From Candidatus Nitricoxidireducens bremensis (lineage in GTDB: Bacteria > Pseudomonadota > Gammaproteobacteria > Burkholderiales > Rhodocyclaceae), in contig JAOTRT010000006.1 of assembly GCA_030247725.1 (NCBI GenBank), forward strand, positions 124,001 through 188,000: DNA of 64,000 nt, read 5' to 3'. Below are positions 26,176 through 35,373 of this stretch, piece after piece (the first letter of the stretch is position 1; every line of letters starts with the position of its first letter). The notes beneath the pieces are model-generated. The model saw nothing but the letters and a program-made list of their open reading frames with translations, was not told the DNA's origin and searched no databases. The position numbers and the translations under genes were made by a program.

Positions 26176-28248
26176 ATGGGCGAGATCATCCAGTTTCCGG
26201 CGGGCACGGTGGCGACCTTCGCGGGCAGCCCCTATCGTCTGCACCAGCCTTTTGCACCGGCGGGCGACCAGCCGGAGGCGATCCGTTTGCTGGTGGAGGG
26301 TATCGAGGACGGCCTCAGCTTCCAGACCCTGCTGGGCGTCACGGGCTCGGGCAAGACCTATACGATGGCCAACGTCATCGCCCGCATGGGTCGGCCGGCC
26401 CTGGTGTTGGCGCCCAACAAGACCCTGGCTGCCCAGCTCTATTCGGAGTTCCGCGAGTTTTTCCCGGAGAATGCGGTTGAGTACTTCGTCTCCTATTACG
26501 ACTACTACCAGCCCGAGGCCTACGTGCCGGCACGGGACCTTTTCATCGAGAAGGACTCGTCGATCAACGAGCACATCGAGCAGATGCGCCTGTCGGCCAC
26601 CAAGAGCCTGCTGGAGCGGCGCGACGTGGTGATCGTGTGCACCGTGTCGGCCATCTACGGTATCGGCGACCCCGTCGATTACCACAGCATGATTCTGCAC
26701 CTGCGCCAGGGTGAGAAGATGGGCCAGCGGGACGTCATCCGCCGGCTCACCGAAATGCAGTACGAGCGCAACGACGTGGACTTCCATCGCGGCACCTACC
26801 GGGTGCGCGGCGACGTGATCGACGTCTTCCCGGCGGAAAACGCCGAGAGCGCCGTGCGCATCGAACTCTTCGACGACGAGATCGAGGGCCTGACCCTGTT
26901 CGATCCCCTCACGGGCCATTCCAAGCAGAAGCTGGGCCGCTTTACGGTCTTCCCGTCCAGTCACTACGTGACGCCCCGGGCCACGGTGCTGCAGGCCATC
27001 GAGAAGATCAAGAAGGAATTGCGGGAGCGCATCGAGTTCTACCAGCGCGAGCAGAAGCTGGTGGAATGCCAGCGCATCGAGCAGCGCACGCGCTTCGACC
27101 TGGAGATGCTCGACCAGCTTGGTTTCTGCAAGGGCATCGAGAACTACTCGCGCCATTTGTCGGGACGCAAGCCGGGCGAGCCGCCGCCGACCCTGATCGA
27201 CTACCTGCCGCCGGATTCGCTGATGTTCATCGACGAGTCCCATGTGGCGATTCCTCAGGTGGGCGGCATGTACAAGGGCGACCGCTCGCGCAAGGAAAAC
27301 CTCGTCAATTACGGCTTCCGCCTGCCCTCGGCCCTGGACAACCGGCCCCTCAAGTTCGATGAATTCGAGCGGCTGATGCCCCAGACCGTCTTCGTCTCGG
27401 CGACGCCTGCCGATTACGAGAAGGAGCACCAGGGGCAGGTGGTGGAGCAGGTGGTGCGGCCCACGGGCCTGGTGGACCCGGAAGTGATCGTGCGACCCGC
27501 GACGACCCAGGTGGACGACCTGCTGGCGGAGATCAAGCGCCGCATCGCCAAGGAGGAGAGGGTACTGGTGACGACGCTGACCAAGCGTCTTGCCGAGCAG
27601 CTTACCGAGTACTTGGGCGACAACGGCATCAAGGTGCGCTACCTGCACTCGGACATCGATACGGTGGAGCGGGTGGAAATCATCCGCGACCTGCGCCTCG
27701 GCGAGTTCGACGTGCTGGTGGGCATCAACCTGCTGCGTGAGGGTCTCGACATTCCCGAGGTTTCCCTGGTGGCCATCCTCGACGCCGACAAGGAGGGCTT
27801 CCTGCGTTCCGAGCGCTCCCTGATCCAGACCATGGGGCGGGCGGCGCGCCACCTCAACGGCACGGCGATCCTCTATGCCGACCGCATCACCGATTCCATG
27901 CGCCGCGCCATGGCCGAGACCGAACGCCGCCGTACCAAGCAGATGGCCTTCAACGCCGAGCACGGCATCACACCCGTGGGCGTGAAGAAGCGCATCAAGG
28001 ACATCATCGACGGCGTTTACGACAGCGATGCGGCCGGCCGCGAACTCAAGGCCGCCGAGGAGTCGGCCCGCTACGAGGCCATGAGCGAGAAGGCTTTGGC
28101 TAAGGAGATCAAGCGTCTGGAAAAGACCATGCAGGAGCATGCCAAGAACCTGGAGTTCGAGCAGGCGGCGGCAGCCCGAGATGAACTCTTCCGCATCAAG
28201 AAGCTGGCTTTCGGCGCCGACCTGCACGATCACGACCAGGCTGGGTAG
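26176..28248 (+). CDS. uvrB: Excinuclease ABC subunit B (UvrB)
   Basis: A 690-aa DNA repair helicase-like protein of nucleotide excision repair. Walker A is [10 protein letters not shown], the beta-hairpin region contains [18 protein letters not shown], motif II is FIDESH, motif VI is QTMGRAARH, and the C-terminal UVR domain ([18 protein letters not shown]) binds UvrC. The length is slightly above E. coli's 673. It is transcribed alone; uvrA and uvrC are not in the window. Confidence 0.97.
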   Translation: MGEIIQFPAGTVATFAGSPYRLHQPFAPAGDQPEAIRLLVEGIEDGLSFQTLLGVTGSGKTYTMANVIARMGRPALVLAPNKTLAAQLYSEFREFFPENAVEYFVSYYDYYQPEAYVPARDLFIEKDSSINEHIEQMRLSATKSLLERRDVVIVCTVSAIYGIGDPVDYHSMILHLRQGEKMGQRDVIRRLTEMQYERNDVDFHRGTYRVRGDVIDVFPAENAESAVRIELFDDEIEGLTLFDPLTGHSKQKLGRFTVFPSSHYVTPRATVLQAIEKIKKELRERIEFYQREQKLVECQRIEQRTRFDLEMLDQLGFCKGIENYSRHLSGRKPGEPPPTLIDYLPPDSLMFIDESHVAIPQVGGMYKGDRSRKENLVNYGFRLPSALDNRPLKFDEFERLMPQTVFVSATPADYEKEHQGQVVEQVVRPTGLVDPEVIVRPATTQVDDLLAEIKRRIAKEERVLVTTLTKRLAEQLTEYLGDNGIKVRYLHSDIDTVERVEIIRDLRLGEFDVLVGINLLREGLDIPEVSLVAILDADKEGFLRSERSLIQTMGRAARHLNGTAILYADRITDSMRRAMAETERRRTKQMAFNAEHGITPVGVKKRIKDIIDGVYDSDAAGRELKAAEESARYEAMSEKALAKEIKRLEKTMQEHAKNLEFEQAAAARDELFRIKKLAFGADLHDHDQAG

Positions 28249-28259
28249 GGACGAAAAAA

Positions 28260-28281
28260 AACCGCAGCCTGCGCTGCGGTT
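28260..28281 (-). terminator. Intrinsic terminator of csp
   Basis: A 9-bp stem (AACCGCAGC/GCTGCGGTT) with a 4-nt loop, followed on the minus strand by a run of eight T residues. It lies 25 bp past the csp stop and between the convergent uvrB and csp genes. Confidence 0.85.
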
Positions 28282-28306
28282 CTTCGGTCACGCGGTGAAA
28301 CCCAAA

Positions 28307-28510
28307 TTACATGGGCTTGATCGCGGAGGCCTGCTTGCCCTTCGGGCCCATCTTGACTTCGAAGCTGACCTTCTGGCCTTCCTGCAGGGACTTGAAGCCC
28401 TGGGCCTGGATTTCGGAGAAATGGGCGAACAGATCGTCGCCGCCATCGTCCGGGGTGATGAAGCCGAAGCCCTTAGCGTCGTTGAACCACTTAACGGTAC
28501 CAGTTGCCAT
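28307..28510 (-). CDS. cspA: Cold-shock protein (CspA family)
   Basis: A 67-aa single cold-shock domain. RNP1 is KGFGFITP and RNP2 is DLFAHFSEI, the nucleic-acid-binding surface. It is an RNA/DNA chaperone. The sequence [20 protein letters not shown] is the family start. The long upstream untranslated region suggests the usual mRNA-level control. Confidence 0.95.
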   Translation of the reverse strand: MATGTVKWFNDAKGFGFITPDDGGDDLFAHFSEIQAQGFKSLQEGQKVSFEVKMGPKGKQASAIKPM

Positions 28511-28783
28511 GTAACTTTTCCTTGAAGAAATGAAATGTCGGGCAGATGCCCTTGTGCAAGCGAAATCAAGAAAGGTGGTTGGCAGCGGAGAAACGGCGCC
28601 GGAAAGGGCGGGCTACTACAGAACAGCAACACAACTTGAATCGAATGCCCGGCCACCATACGGGAAGCCAGTGCCGATGGCAAGGAATATTTTCGCTGTG
28701 ACGGCATGGGTATTGGCGGCGTCGCAGATTTGGTACTGGCAATATGCGATCATAGGTCGGGGATCATCGTCAGGGATCGCAGA
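28511..28783. other. Intergenic region between csp and the phosphatase gene
   Basis: This 273-bp region lies between divergent genes. It is less GC-rich than its neighbours and contains no credible coding frame. It probably contains the csp promoter and its long 5' leader (a typical feature of csp genes), and the promoter of the phosphatase gene. No individual -35/-10 pair was convincing. Confidence 0.4.
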
Positions 28784-29260
28784 ATGATTGCTAAGGTTGG
28801 CGTGCTCATGGTTTGCATGGGCAATATTTGTCGTTCACCGACGGCGGAAGGTGTCTTGCGTGCTTTCCTGGAGCGGGAGGGGATGGCCCAGTGGGTGGAT
28901 GTGGATTCGGCCGGTACCCATGCTTATCACATCGGCAAGGCGCCGGACCCGCGTACGCTCCAGGCGGCGGCCCGGCGCGGCTATGACCTAACCTCATTGC
29001 GGGCGCGTCAGGTCAACGATTTCGACTTTGTCCGTTTCGATCACATCCTGGCCATGGATCGCGACAACCTGGCGCTCCTGATGCGCGCCTGCCCCGTTCA
29101 GCATAGCCATAAGCTAAGGTTGTTCCTGGATTATGCCTCTGCGTGCGACGAGGACGAAGTGCCCGATCCTTACTATGGCGATGCGGATGGTTTCGAGCAG
29201 GTACTCGATCTCGTCGAAGCCGCTGCCGCCGGACTCATCGCCAGCTTGCGGCACAAATAA
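28784..29260 (+). CDS. Low molecular weight protein-tyrosine phosphatase
   Basis: A 158-aa enzyme. The catalytic P-loop is VCMGNICRSPTAEG (CX5R) with the C and R residues in place, and the C-terminal DPYYGDADGFEQV carries the general-acid Asp (DP). It hydrolyses phosphotyrosine. The ATG at 28784 was chosen because it precedes the beta strand leading to the P-loop by a few residues. No exopolysaccharide kinase gene is adjacent. Confidence 0.92.
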   Translation: MIAKVGVLMVCMGNICRSPTAEGVLRAFLEREGMAQWVDVDSAGTHAYHIGKAPDPRTLQAAARRGYDLTSLRARQVNDFDFVRFDHILAMDRDNLALLMRACPVQHSHKLRLFLDYASACDEDEVPDPYYGDADGFEQVLDLVEAAAAGLIASLRHK

Positions 29261-29261
29261 A

Positions 29262-29291
29262 AAGGGCACGCGCTGCACAGCGCGTGCCCTT
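29262..29291 (-). terminator. Intrinsic terminator of rne
   Basis: A long perfect stem (AAGGGCACGCGCTG, 14 bp with a minimal loop). On the minus strand it is followed by T-rich sequence (TTTATTT). It lies between the convergent phosphatase and rne genes. Confidence 0.8.
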
Positions 29292-29316
29292 GCCTGCCGA
29301 CTTGCGTCGGGCAGTA

Positions 29317-32034
29317 CTACTCCTTCCGCGTTTCGACCATCTGCAGCGGTTCCGCGGCGATGACTGCCGCAGCCTTGGGCTTGCGGCCCAGCGGCGGTTG
29401 CGGCACGACGATCTGCTGCACCGGGGCGGAGGCGGCCGTTTCGATCATCACGAGGCCGACCTGCTCCAGGTTGGTGGCGATATCTACCGGCGGCTGTTCG
29501 ACCATCGGCGCGGGAGTCGCCGCCACCATCGGCTGAATCGGCTCGGGAGCGGTGACTGCCACAGATGCAGGGGCCGGGACGGGCTCCGGAGCCGGCAGGG
29601 GCGCCGGTGCGGGAACCACGGCAACGGCTTCCACGGCTGGAGCGGTGATCTGCTCCTCGGCGATCACAATGGGCTGGGCGGCAACCGCCGCCACTGTGGT
29701 TTCATCGATTACCGGCTGCGGTTCGGCGGCGGCTTCCAGCGGAACCGGCGTGGGCCAGGGCGTCGGCAGGGGCTCGGTGCCGGCGGGCTCCGCCTGCTGT
29801 GCCACGGCGGCGTTCTCGACAACGTTGCTGCCTTCCTCGGTACGGCGTTCGCCACGCCCGCGACCGCCACGACGACCACGGCGGCGGCCTTCGCCCTGCT
29901 GCTGGCCTTCGCCTTGCGGCAGATCGGTTTGCGGAAGGGCGGTGGTGTCAGTCGTCATCTCCTGGGCGACTGCGGCATCGGCACGCGGTGCCCGGGGTTG
30001 GCGCTCGCCGCGTTCACCACGCTCGCCACGTTCCTGGCGACCTTCCTGACGCTCACCGCGCTGACGGCGACCTTCCCGCTGGCCTTCCTGCGGCTGTTCG
30101 TCGCGTTTCGGCTGCTGCTGGCGTTGCTGATCGCCGCGGGGTTCCTTGCGCTCACCGCGCTCGCCGCGACCCTGGCGTTCTTCCCTGTCCTCGCGGCCTT
30201 CACGGCCTTCGCGGCGGTTGCGGCCACCACGGCCATTGCGTTCGCCTCGTTCGCCGCGCTCGCCCCGTTCACGACGGGCGGGCTTGTCGGTTTTTTTCTC
30301 GGCGGCCGGTTCGGCTTCCTTCTTGTTGCCCTTGAACCAGGAGAAGATCTTGGAAATGATGCCGGCTTCTTCCTTCGGTGCCGGGGCGGCTGCCGCGGGC
30401 TTCGCCTCGACGATGGGGGCCGGCTGGTCGGGGGTGATGCCGCGGACGGCGGCCTGGGGCTTCTGGACCTTGGGCTCGTTCTGGGCGGACGGCGGCTGGT
30501 AGGTTTCCTCGGCCGGCTTCTCGGCCATCTGGTAGCTCGGCAGGGCGATGCCTTCCTGATTCAGTTGGTCGTGACGCAGGCGGATGATCTCGTGCTGCGG
30601 CGTTTCCAGATGACGGTTCGGCACGATGACGAGATTGACGCGGTGGCGCACCTCGATGCGGGCGATGTCGACGCGCTTCTCGTTGAGCAGGAAGGTGCCG
30701 ACATCCACCGGGACCTGGCAGTGGATCGCGCCGGTGTTCTCCTTCATCGCTTCCTCTTCGAGGATGCGCAGGATGTGCAGGGCGGCGGATTCGGTGCTGC
30801 GGATGTGGCCGGTGCCGGTGCAGCGCGGGCAGGTGATGTAGCTGGTTTCGGCCAGGGCCGGGCGCAGGCGCTGGCGCGAAAGTTCGAGCAGGCCGAAGCG
30901 GCTGATCTTGCCCGTCTGCACGCGGGCGCGGTCGAAGTGCAGGGCGTCGCGCAGGCGGTTCTCGACTTCGCGCTGGTTCTTCGTCGACTCCATGTCGATG
31001 AAGTCGATGACGATGAGGCCGCCCAAGTCGCGCAGGCGCAGCTGGCGGGCGATTTCGTCGGCGGCTTCGCAGTTGGTGCGGAAGGCGGTTTCCTCGATGT
31101 CGCTGCCCTTGGTGGCACGGCCAGAGTTTACGTCGACGGAAACCAGGGCTTCGGTATGGTCGATGACGATGGCGCCGCCGGAAGGGAGGTTGACCTGGCG
31201 CGAGTAGGCCGACTCGATCTGGTGCTCGATCTGGAAGCGCGAGAACAGCGGCACGTCGTCGTGGTAGCGCTTGATACGGGAGACGTTGGACGGCATCACC
31301 GTGGCCATGAAGTGCTGGGCCTGCTCGAAGATGTCGTCGGTGTCGATGAGGATTTCACCGATGTCGGCGTGGAAGTAGTCGCGGATGGCGCGGATCACCA
31401 GGCTCGACTCGAGGTAGATCAGGAAGGCACCCGACTGCGACTTCGCGGCGCCTTCGATGGCGAGCCAGAGTTGCATCAGGTAGTTCATGTCCCACTCGAG
31501 CTCTTCCTTGCTGCGGCCGATGCCGGCGGTGCGGGCGATCAGGCTCATGCCCTGGGGCACGTCGAGCTGGTCCATGATCTCGCGCAGTTCCTGGCGGTCC
31601 TCGCCCTCGACGCGGCGCGAGACGCCGCCGCCGCGCGGGTTGTTCGGCATCAGCACGAGGTAGCGGCCGGCCAGGGAGATGAAGGTGGTGAGGGCGGCGC
31701 CCTTGTTGCCGCGCTCGTCCTTCTCGACCTGGACGATGATTTCCTGGCCGACCTTGAGGGCGTCCTGGATGCGGGCGCGGCTCGGTTCCACGTCGCCGTT
31801 GAAATAGGAGCGGGAGACTTCCTTGAAAGGCAGGAAGCCGTGGCGCTCGGCGCCGTAATCGACGAAGGCGGCTTCGAGGCTGGGCTCGATGCGGGTGATG
31901 ACCGCCTTGTAGATATTGCTCTTGCGTTGTTCCTTGGCGGCCGATTCGATGTCGAGGTCGATCAGTTTCTGACCATCAACGATCGCGACGCGGAGTTCCT
32001 CGGCCTGCGTCGCATTGAACAGCATGCGTTTCAT
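29317..32034 (-). CDS. rne: Ribonuclease E
   Basis: A 905-aa endoribonuclease. It has an N-terminal S1 domain (from about residue 40: KSNIYKAVITRIEPSLEAAF), a catalytic DNase-I-like domain with the metal ligands in VSVDVNSGRAT and VIDFIDM, and the zinc-link CPRCTGTGH. The C-terminal 400 residues are disordered: an Arg/Gly/Glu-rich segment with repeated GERGERGER units, then a Pro/Ala/Val-rich tail with many predicted short motifs. The ATG at 32034 begins MKRMLFNATQAEELRVAIVD, the family N-terminus. The protein is the likely RNA-degradosome scaffold. Confidence 0.96.
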   Translation of the reverse strand: MKRMLFNATQAEELRVAIVDGQKLIDLDIESAAKEQRKSNIYKAVITRIEPSLEAAFVDYGAERHGFLPFKEVSRSYFNGDVEPSRARIQDALKVGQEIIVQVEKDERGNKGAALTTFISLAGRYLVLMPNNPRGGGVSRRVEGEDRQELREIMDQLDVPQGMSLIARTAGIGRSKEELEWDMNYLMQLWLAIEGAAKSQSGAFLIYLESSLVIRAIRDYFHADIGEILIDTDDIFEQAQHFMATVMPSNVSRIKRYHDDVPLFSRFQIEHQIESAYSRQVNLPSGGAIVIDHTEALVSVDVNSGRATKGSDIEETAFRTNCEAADEIARQLRLRDLGGLIVIDFIDMESTKNQREVENRLRDALHFDRARVQTGKISRFGLLELSRQRLRPALAETSYITCPRCTGTGHIRSTESAALHILRILEEEAMKENTGAIHCQVPVDVGTFLLNEKRVDIARIEVRHRVNLVIVPNRHLETPQHEIIRLRHDQLNQEGIALPSYQMAEKPAEETYQPPSAQNEPKVQKPQAAVRGITPDQPAPIVEAKPAAAAPAPKEEAGIISKIFSWFKGNKKEAEPAAEKKTDKPARRERGERGERGERNGRGGRNRREGREGREDREERQGRGERGERKEPRGDQQRQQQPKRDEQPQEGQREGRRQRGERQEGRQERGERGERGERQPRAPRADAAVAQEMTTDTTALPQTDLPQGEGQQQGEGRRRGRRGGRGRGERRTEEGSNVVENAAVAQQAEPAGTEPLPTPWPTPVPLEAAAEPQPVIDETTVAAVAAQPIVIAEEQITAPAVEAVAVVPAPAPLPAPEPVPAPASVAVTAPEPIQPMVAATPAPMVEQPPVDIATNLEQVGLVMIETAASAPVQQIVVPQPPLGRKPKAAAVIAAEPLQMVETRKE

Positions 32035-32466
32035 GTGTGCTCCCGCGCGCATGGCAGGGCACGGCACGCCGTCAGATACGATGTATCTGGCGGCAGACTA
32101 GGTTTGCAGGGGTTGCAACTGGATCATGGGTTAAAGCAAACGGTTGTCTTCGAATTCTTCTTGTCCTAGCCTGACCCTCGTTTTCTGGGTCGGCTGTCAA
32201 GCGTTCTGTGCCGGTGAAGCCGGGTGCGCGCAAATCAAGTAGTATCGCTGCTTCGGGCCAGCGAAGTGCCCTGGGTGGGGATGCTGCGAACGGGGATTTC
32301 TTCCGGGCCGAGCGTCCGGCAACCGGGGGTCCCGCACCAAAGTCCCGCCGTCGTACCGGGTTGGCCGGAGGGCGGAACAACGTTCCGGGACCATCGCCGC
32401 CGACGCCGCTTCGGGCCGTCGGGCGCGCCGTCGCGGAACGGCAAACCGAGGCGCATTGTATTTCAG
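32035..32466. other. Long intergenic region between rne and rluC
   Basis: A 432-bp region without a convincing gene: several frames are open but lack start context and family resemblance. It probably holds the rne promoter and long 5' leader. In other bacteria that leader folds and allows RNase E to degrade its own mRNA. A TTGACA on the minus strand (32200-32195) is the best -35 candidate, but no well-spaced -10 was found. The plus-strand rluC start has only weak promoter-like sequence (TTGTAT) nearby. Confidence 0.45.
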
Positions 32467-33429
32467 ATGAAGGATTTATGCAAAGATGCGGTGACGCTTC
32501 TCGAAGTCGGCGAGGAAGCGGAAGGCCAGCGCATCGACAACTACCTCCTGAGGCTGGCCAAGGGAGTTCCCAAGAGCCATATCTACCGCATCCTGCGTAG
32601 CGGCGAGGTGCGGGTCAACAAGGGGCGGGTAGGCCCCGAATACAAGCTTGCGTCCGGCGACCTGATCCGCGTGCCGCCGATCCGGGTGGCGACCGTATCG
32701 ACAACTGCGTCGGCAGTGCCCGCACGGGATTTCGAGGCGGTCTTCGAGGACGAGGCCATGATCGTGCTGGACAAGCCCGCAGGCGTGGCTGTCCATGGCG
32801 GCAGCGGCGTGAGTTTCGGCGTCATCGAGCAATTGCGTCGCGCCCGTCCGCAGGCGAAGTTGCTGGAACTCGCTCATCGGCTGGATCGGGAGACATCGGG
32901 GCTATTGGTCGTGGCCAAGAAGCGTTCGGCATTGACCAGGCTGCATGACCTTTTTCGCGAAGGGGGTATCAGCAAGCGCTATCTCGCCTTGGTTAAGGGA
33001 CGTTGGATCAACCGGCTCCAGCACGTCCGTCTGCCCCTGCAGAAGTATCTGACGCCTGAGGGCGAGCGACGCGTCGCCGTGGCTGAGGAGGGCAAGGAAG
33101 CCCATTCCATTGTGCGACTGGTGGCGAGGTGGCAGAACTTCAGTCTTGTGGAGGTGGAATTGAAGACTGGCCGCACCCATCAGATACGGGTCCATTTGTC
33201 CCATCTCGGGTTTCCGCTGGCAGGCGACGACAAATACGGCGATTTTTCCCTCAACAAGGACTTGCAAAAGGCGGGATTGAAACGCATGTTCCTCCATGCG
33301 GCGAAGCTGGCCTTGCCCCATCCGCTGAGCGGGGAGTCCTTGGTGTTCGAGGCCCCGCTACCGATGGAGTTAAAGCGGTTTCTTGAACGTCTGGATGCCA
33401 ACGAAAAACGGGATTGCGGGGAATACTGA
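32467..33429 (+). CDS. rluC: Ribosomal large subunit pseudouridine synthase RluC
   Basis: A 320-aa RNA-modifying enzyme. The N-terminal S4 RNA-binding domain (RIDNYLLRLAKGVPKSHIYR; RSGEVRVNKGRV) is followed by the RluA-family catalytic domain with the active-site Asp in HRLDRETSGLLVVAKK. It makes pseudouridines in 23S rRNA. The ATG at 32467 is followed by MKDLCKDAVTLLEVGEEAEG. It is divergent from rne, the classical rne-rluC arrangement, and ends directly before the HAD gene. Confidence 0.93.
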   Translation: MKDLCKDAVTLLEVGEEAEGQRIDNYLLRLAKGVPKSHIYRILRSGEVRVNKGRVGPEYKLASGDLIRVPPIRVATVSTTASAVPARDFEAVFEDEAMIVLDKPAGVAVHGGSGVSFGVIEQLRRARPQAKLLELAHRLDRETSGLLVVAKKRSALTRLHDLFREGGISKRYLALVKGRWINRLQHVRLPLQKYLTPEGERRVAVAEEGKEAHSIVRLVARWQNFSLVEVELKTGRTHQIRVHLSHLGFPLAGDDKYGDFSLNKDLQKAGLKRMFLHAAKLALPHPLSGESLVFEAPLPMELKRFLERLDANEKRDCGEY

Positions 33430-34086
33430 GTGGCAAAGAGATTCGAACTGATCGTTTTCGACTGGGACGGCACGCTGATGGATTCGGCGGCTCTCATCGT
33501 GGACAGCGTCCAGGCAGCCGCCCGGGACATTGGTCTGGAGCCGCCGAGCGAAGAGCGGGCTCGCCACATCATCGGTCTCGGACTGGCGGACGCCATGCGC
33601 TATGCCCTGCCGGATCTGGAACCCGAACACTATGATCAACTGGTGGACCGCTACCGGCACCATTACCTTTCCCGCGATCACCAACTGGTGCTTTTCGAAG
33701 GTATCCGGGAGCTGATCGATGAATTGGCGGCTGGGGATCACATCCTGGGCGTGGCCACAGGCAAGTCGCGCCGGGGGCTGGACCGGGCCTTGGACGGCAG
33801 CGGCCTGCGCCCCCATTTTCATGCCACCCGCTGTGCCGACGAATGTCATTCCAAGCCCCATCCCCAGATGCTGGAGGAACTCATGGCGGAGTTCGGGGTT
33901 GCCCCGGATGCCACTCTGATGATCGGCGACACGACCCACGATCTGCAGATGGCGCGCAATGCCGGCACGGCAGCGTTGGCCGTCAGCTATGGCGCCCATC
34001 CGCGGGCGGCACTGGAGGCGGAGGTACCGCTGCATTGCTCCGCCAGCGTCGAGGACATGTGCGTTTGGCTGCGCGCGAACGCCTGA
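33430..34086 (+). CDS. HAD-family phosphatase (Gph-like)
   Basis: A 218-aa HAD superfamily hydrolase. Motif I is FDWDGTLMDS, motif II is GVATGKSRRGLD, and motif III/IV is SKPHPQML...MIGDTTHDLQMA. It resembles phosphoglycolate phosphatases encoded beside rluC; the substrate is not certain. A GTG start immediately follows the rluC stop, so the two are probably translationally coupled. Its end overlaps the Rieske gene. Confidence 0.9.
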   Translation: MAKRFELIVFDWDGTLMDSAALIVDSVQAAARDIGLEPPSEERARHIIGLGLADAMRYALPDLEPEHYDQLVDRYRHHYLSRDHQLVLFEGIRELIDELAAGDHILGVATGKSRRGLDRALDGSGLRPHFHATRCADECHSKPHPQMLEELMAEFGVAPDATLMIGDTTHDLQMARNAGTAALAVSYGAHPRAALEAEVPLHCSASVEDMCVWLRANA

Positions 34087-34415
34087 TCTGCCGCAGCGAG
34101 GACCTGGCGGAGCGCGGCGACGGCTTACGCTTTGAAGTGGACTGGATGGGTAAGCGTGAGCCGGCCTTCGCCGTGCGCTATCGCGGTCGCGTCCATGCCT
34201 ATCTGAACCGCTGCAGCCATGTGCCGATGGAACTCGACTGGCAGGAGGGGAGGTTCTTCGATGTTGCCGGTTTATACTTGGTCTGCGGTACCCATGGCGC
34301 GCTTTACGCGCCGGAATCCGGCGCCTGTGTCGGTGGCCGCTGCAGTGGCAAGGGTTTGCGGCCGCTGGCGATGCAAGAGCGAGATGGTTGTGTCTACCTG
34401 ATTGAAGGCGAATGA
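34059..34415 (+). CDS. Small Rieske [2Fe-2S] protein
   Basis: A 118-aa protein. The Rieske ligands are CSH (residues near 53-55) and CGTH, giving the C-x-H ... C-x2-H pattern; NRCSHVPMELDWQEG and YLVCGTHGALYAPESG are the two loops. The GTG at 34059 lies inside the HAD gene and overlaps it by 28 bp. It is a likely electron-transfer or redox-sensing component. No oxygenase is adjacent. It is followed directly by the S49 peptidase gene. Confidence 0.82.
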   Translation: MRLAARERLICRSEDLAERGDGLRFEVDWMGKREPAFAVRYRGRVHAYLNRCSHVPMELDWQEGRFFDVAGLYLVCGTHGALYAPESGACVGGRCSGKGLRPLAMQERDGCVYLIEGE

Positions 34416-34416
34416 A

Positions 34417-35373
34417 GTGTCCGAGAATGGTTCCGACGATCCCCGCTGGGAACGCAAGATCATCGAAAAGCTGGCCCTGGAAGCTCTGGCCGAGCAGCGG
34501 CGGCGGCGGCGGTGGGGGATATTCTTTCGCCTGCTGGGCTTCGCCTATGTGACCGTATTTCTGGTGCTTGCCGTGGATTGGGGCGATGGCAGCACTTTGG
34601 GCGACGGACAAAAGCATACGGCTCTGGTCCAGTTGAACGGCGTCATCCGCGAGCGCGGCGATGCCAATGCCGAGCATCTGGTAGCAGCCCTTCAAGCGGC
34701 TTTCGCCGACAAGGGGACGGCAGGCGTCATCCTGCGCATCAACAGTCCCGGCGGTAGCCCGGTGCAGGCCGGCATCATCAACGACGAGATTCGTCGTCTG
34801 CGCAGCAAGCATGCCGATGTGCCCATTTATGCCGTCGTCGAGGATGTCTGCGCCTCGGGCGGCTACTACGTGGCGGCAGCGACGGACAAGATATTCGTAG
34901 ACAAGGCCAGTCTTGTCGGTTCCATCGGGGTATTGATGGACGGCTTCGGCTTTACCGGGACCATGGAGAAGCTCGGCGTCGAGCGGCGTCTGCTGACGGC
35001 CGGAGAGCACAAAGGCTTCCTCGACCCCTTCTCGCCGCAGGATACTGGGCATAAGGAGCACGCCAAGAAGATGCTCGGCGAGATCCATGAGCAGTTCATC
35101 GATGTGGTGCGCAAGGGGCGCGGCCAGCGGCTCAAGGAAACACCGGACATGTTCTCCGGCCTTCTGTGGACCGGGGCCCGCAGTATCGAACTTGGTCTGG
35201 CCGATGCCCTGGGGAGCGTCGAGTCCGTGGCGCGGGATGTTATTAAGGCCGAGGATATCCGCGACTACACGGTCAAGCCGAATTTCGCCGAGAAGTTCGC
35301 CAAGCAGTTCGGTGCGGACATGGCGGAGGGTGCCGTCGCCACCTTGGCCCGCTTCGGCGCTAGCCTGCGCTGA
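34417..35373 (+). CDS. sppA: S49 family signal peptide peptidase (SppA-like)
   Basis: A 318-aa membrane serine peptidase. One TM helix is near residues 35-55 (FRLLGFAYVTVFLVLAVDW). The S49 catalytic domain contains INSPGGSPVQAG, CASGGYYVAAATDKIF and the nucleophile region SLVGSIGV. It degrades cleaved signal peptides and membrane fragments. The GTG at 34417, one base after the Rieske stop and with GAAGG upstream, was chosen over a TTG 15 bp earlier. It overlaps convergently with the methyltransferase gene. Confidence 0.88.
   Translation: MSENGSDDPRWERKIIEKLALEALAEQRRRRRWGIFFRLLGFAYVTVFLVLAVDWGDGSTLGDGQKHTALVQLNGVIRERGDANAEHLVAALQAAFADKGTAGVILRINSPGGSPVQAGIINDEIRRLRSKHADVPIYAVVEDVCASGGYYVAAATDKIFVDKASLVGSIGVLMDGFGFTGTMEKLGVERRLLTAGEHKGFLDPFSPQDTGHKEHAKKMLGEIHEQFIDVVRKGRGQRLKETPDMFSGLLWTGARSIELGLADALGSVESVARDVIKAEDIRDYTVKPNFAEKFAKQFGADMAEGAVATLARFGASLR

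Noticed and set aside
26053-28233. Long minus-strand open frame across uvrB
   Set aside because: Antisense to UvrB, whose motifs are complete. It has no recognisable domain.
28530-28787. An 85-codon frame between csp and the phosphatase gene
   Set aside because: It has no family resemblance or clear ribosome site, and occupies the probable csp leader and promoter region.
29143-32169. A very long open frame on the plus strand across rne
   Set aside because: It is antisense to the whole RNase E gene, whose catalytic motifs are clear on the minus strand. The plus-strand frame has no domain resemblance and owes its length to GC-rich codon bias.
32208-32600. Open frames in the rne-rluC gap
   Set aside because: They overlap the rluC N-terminus in another frame and have no start context. 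The region fits a regulatory leader better.
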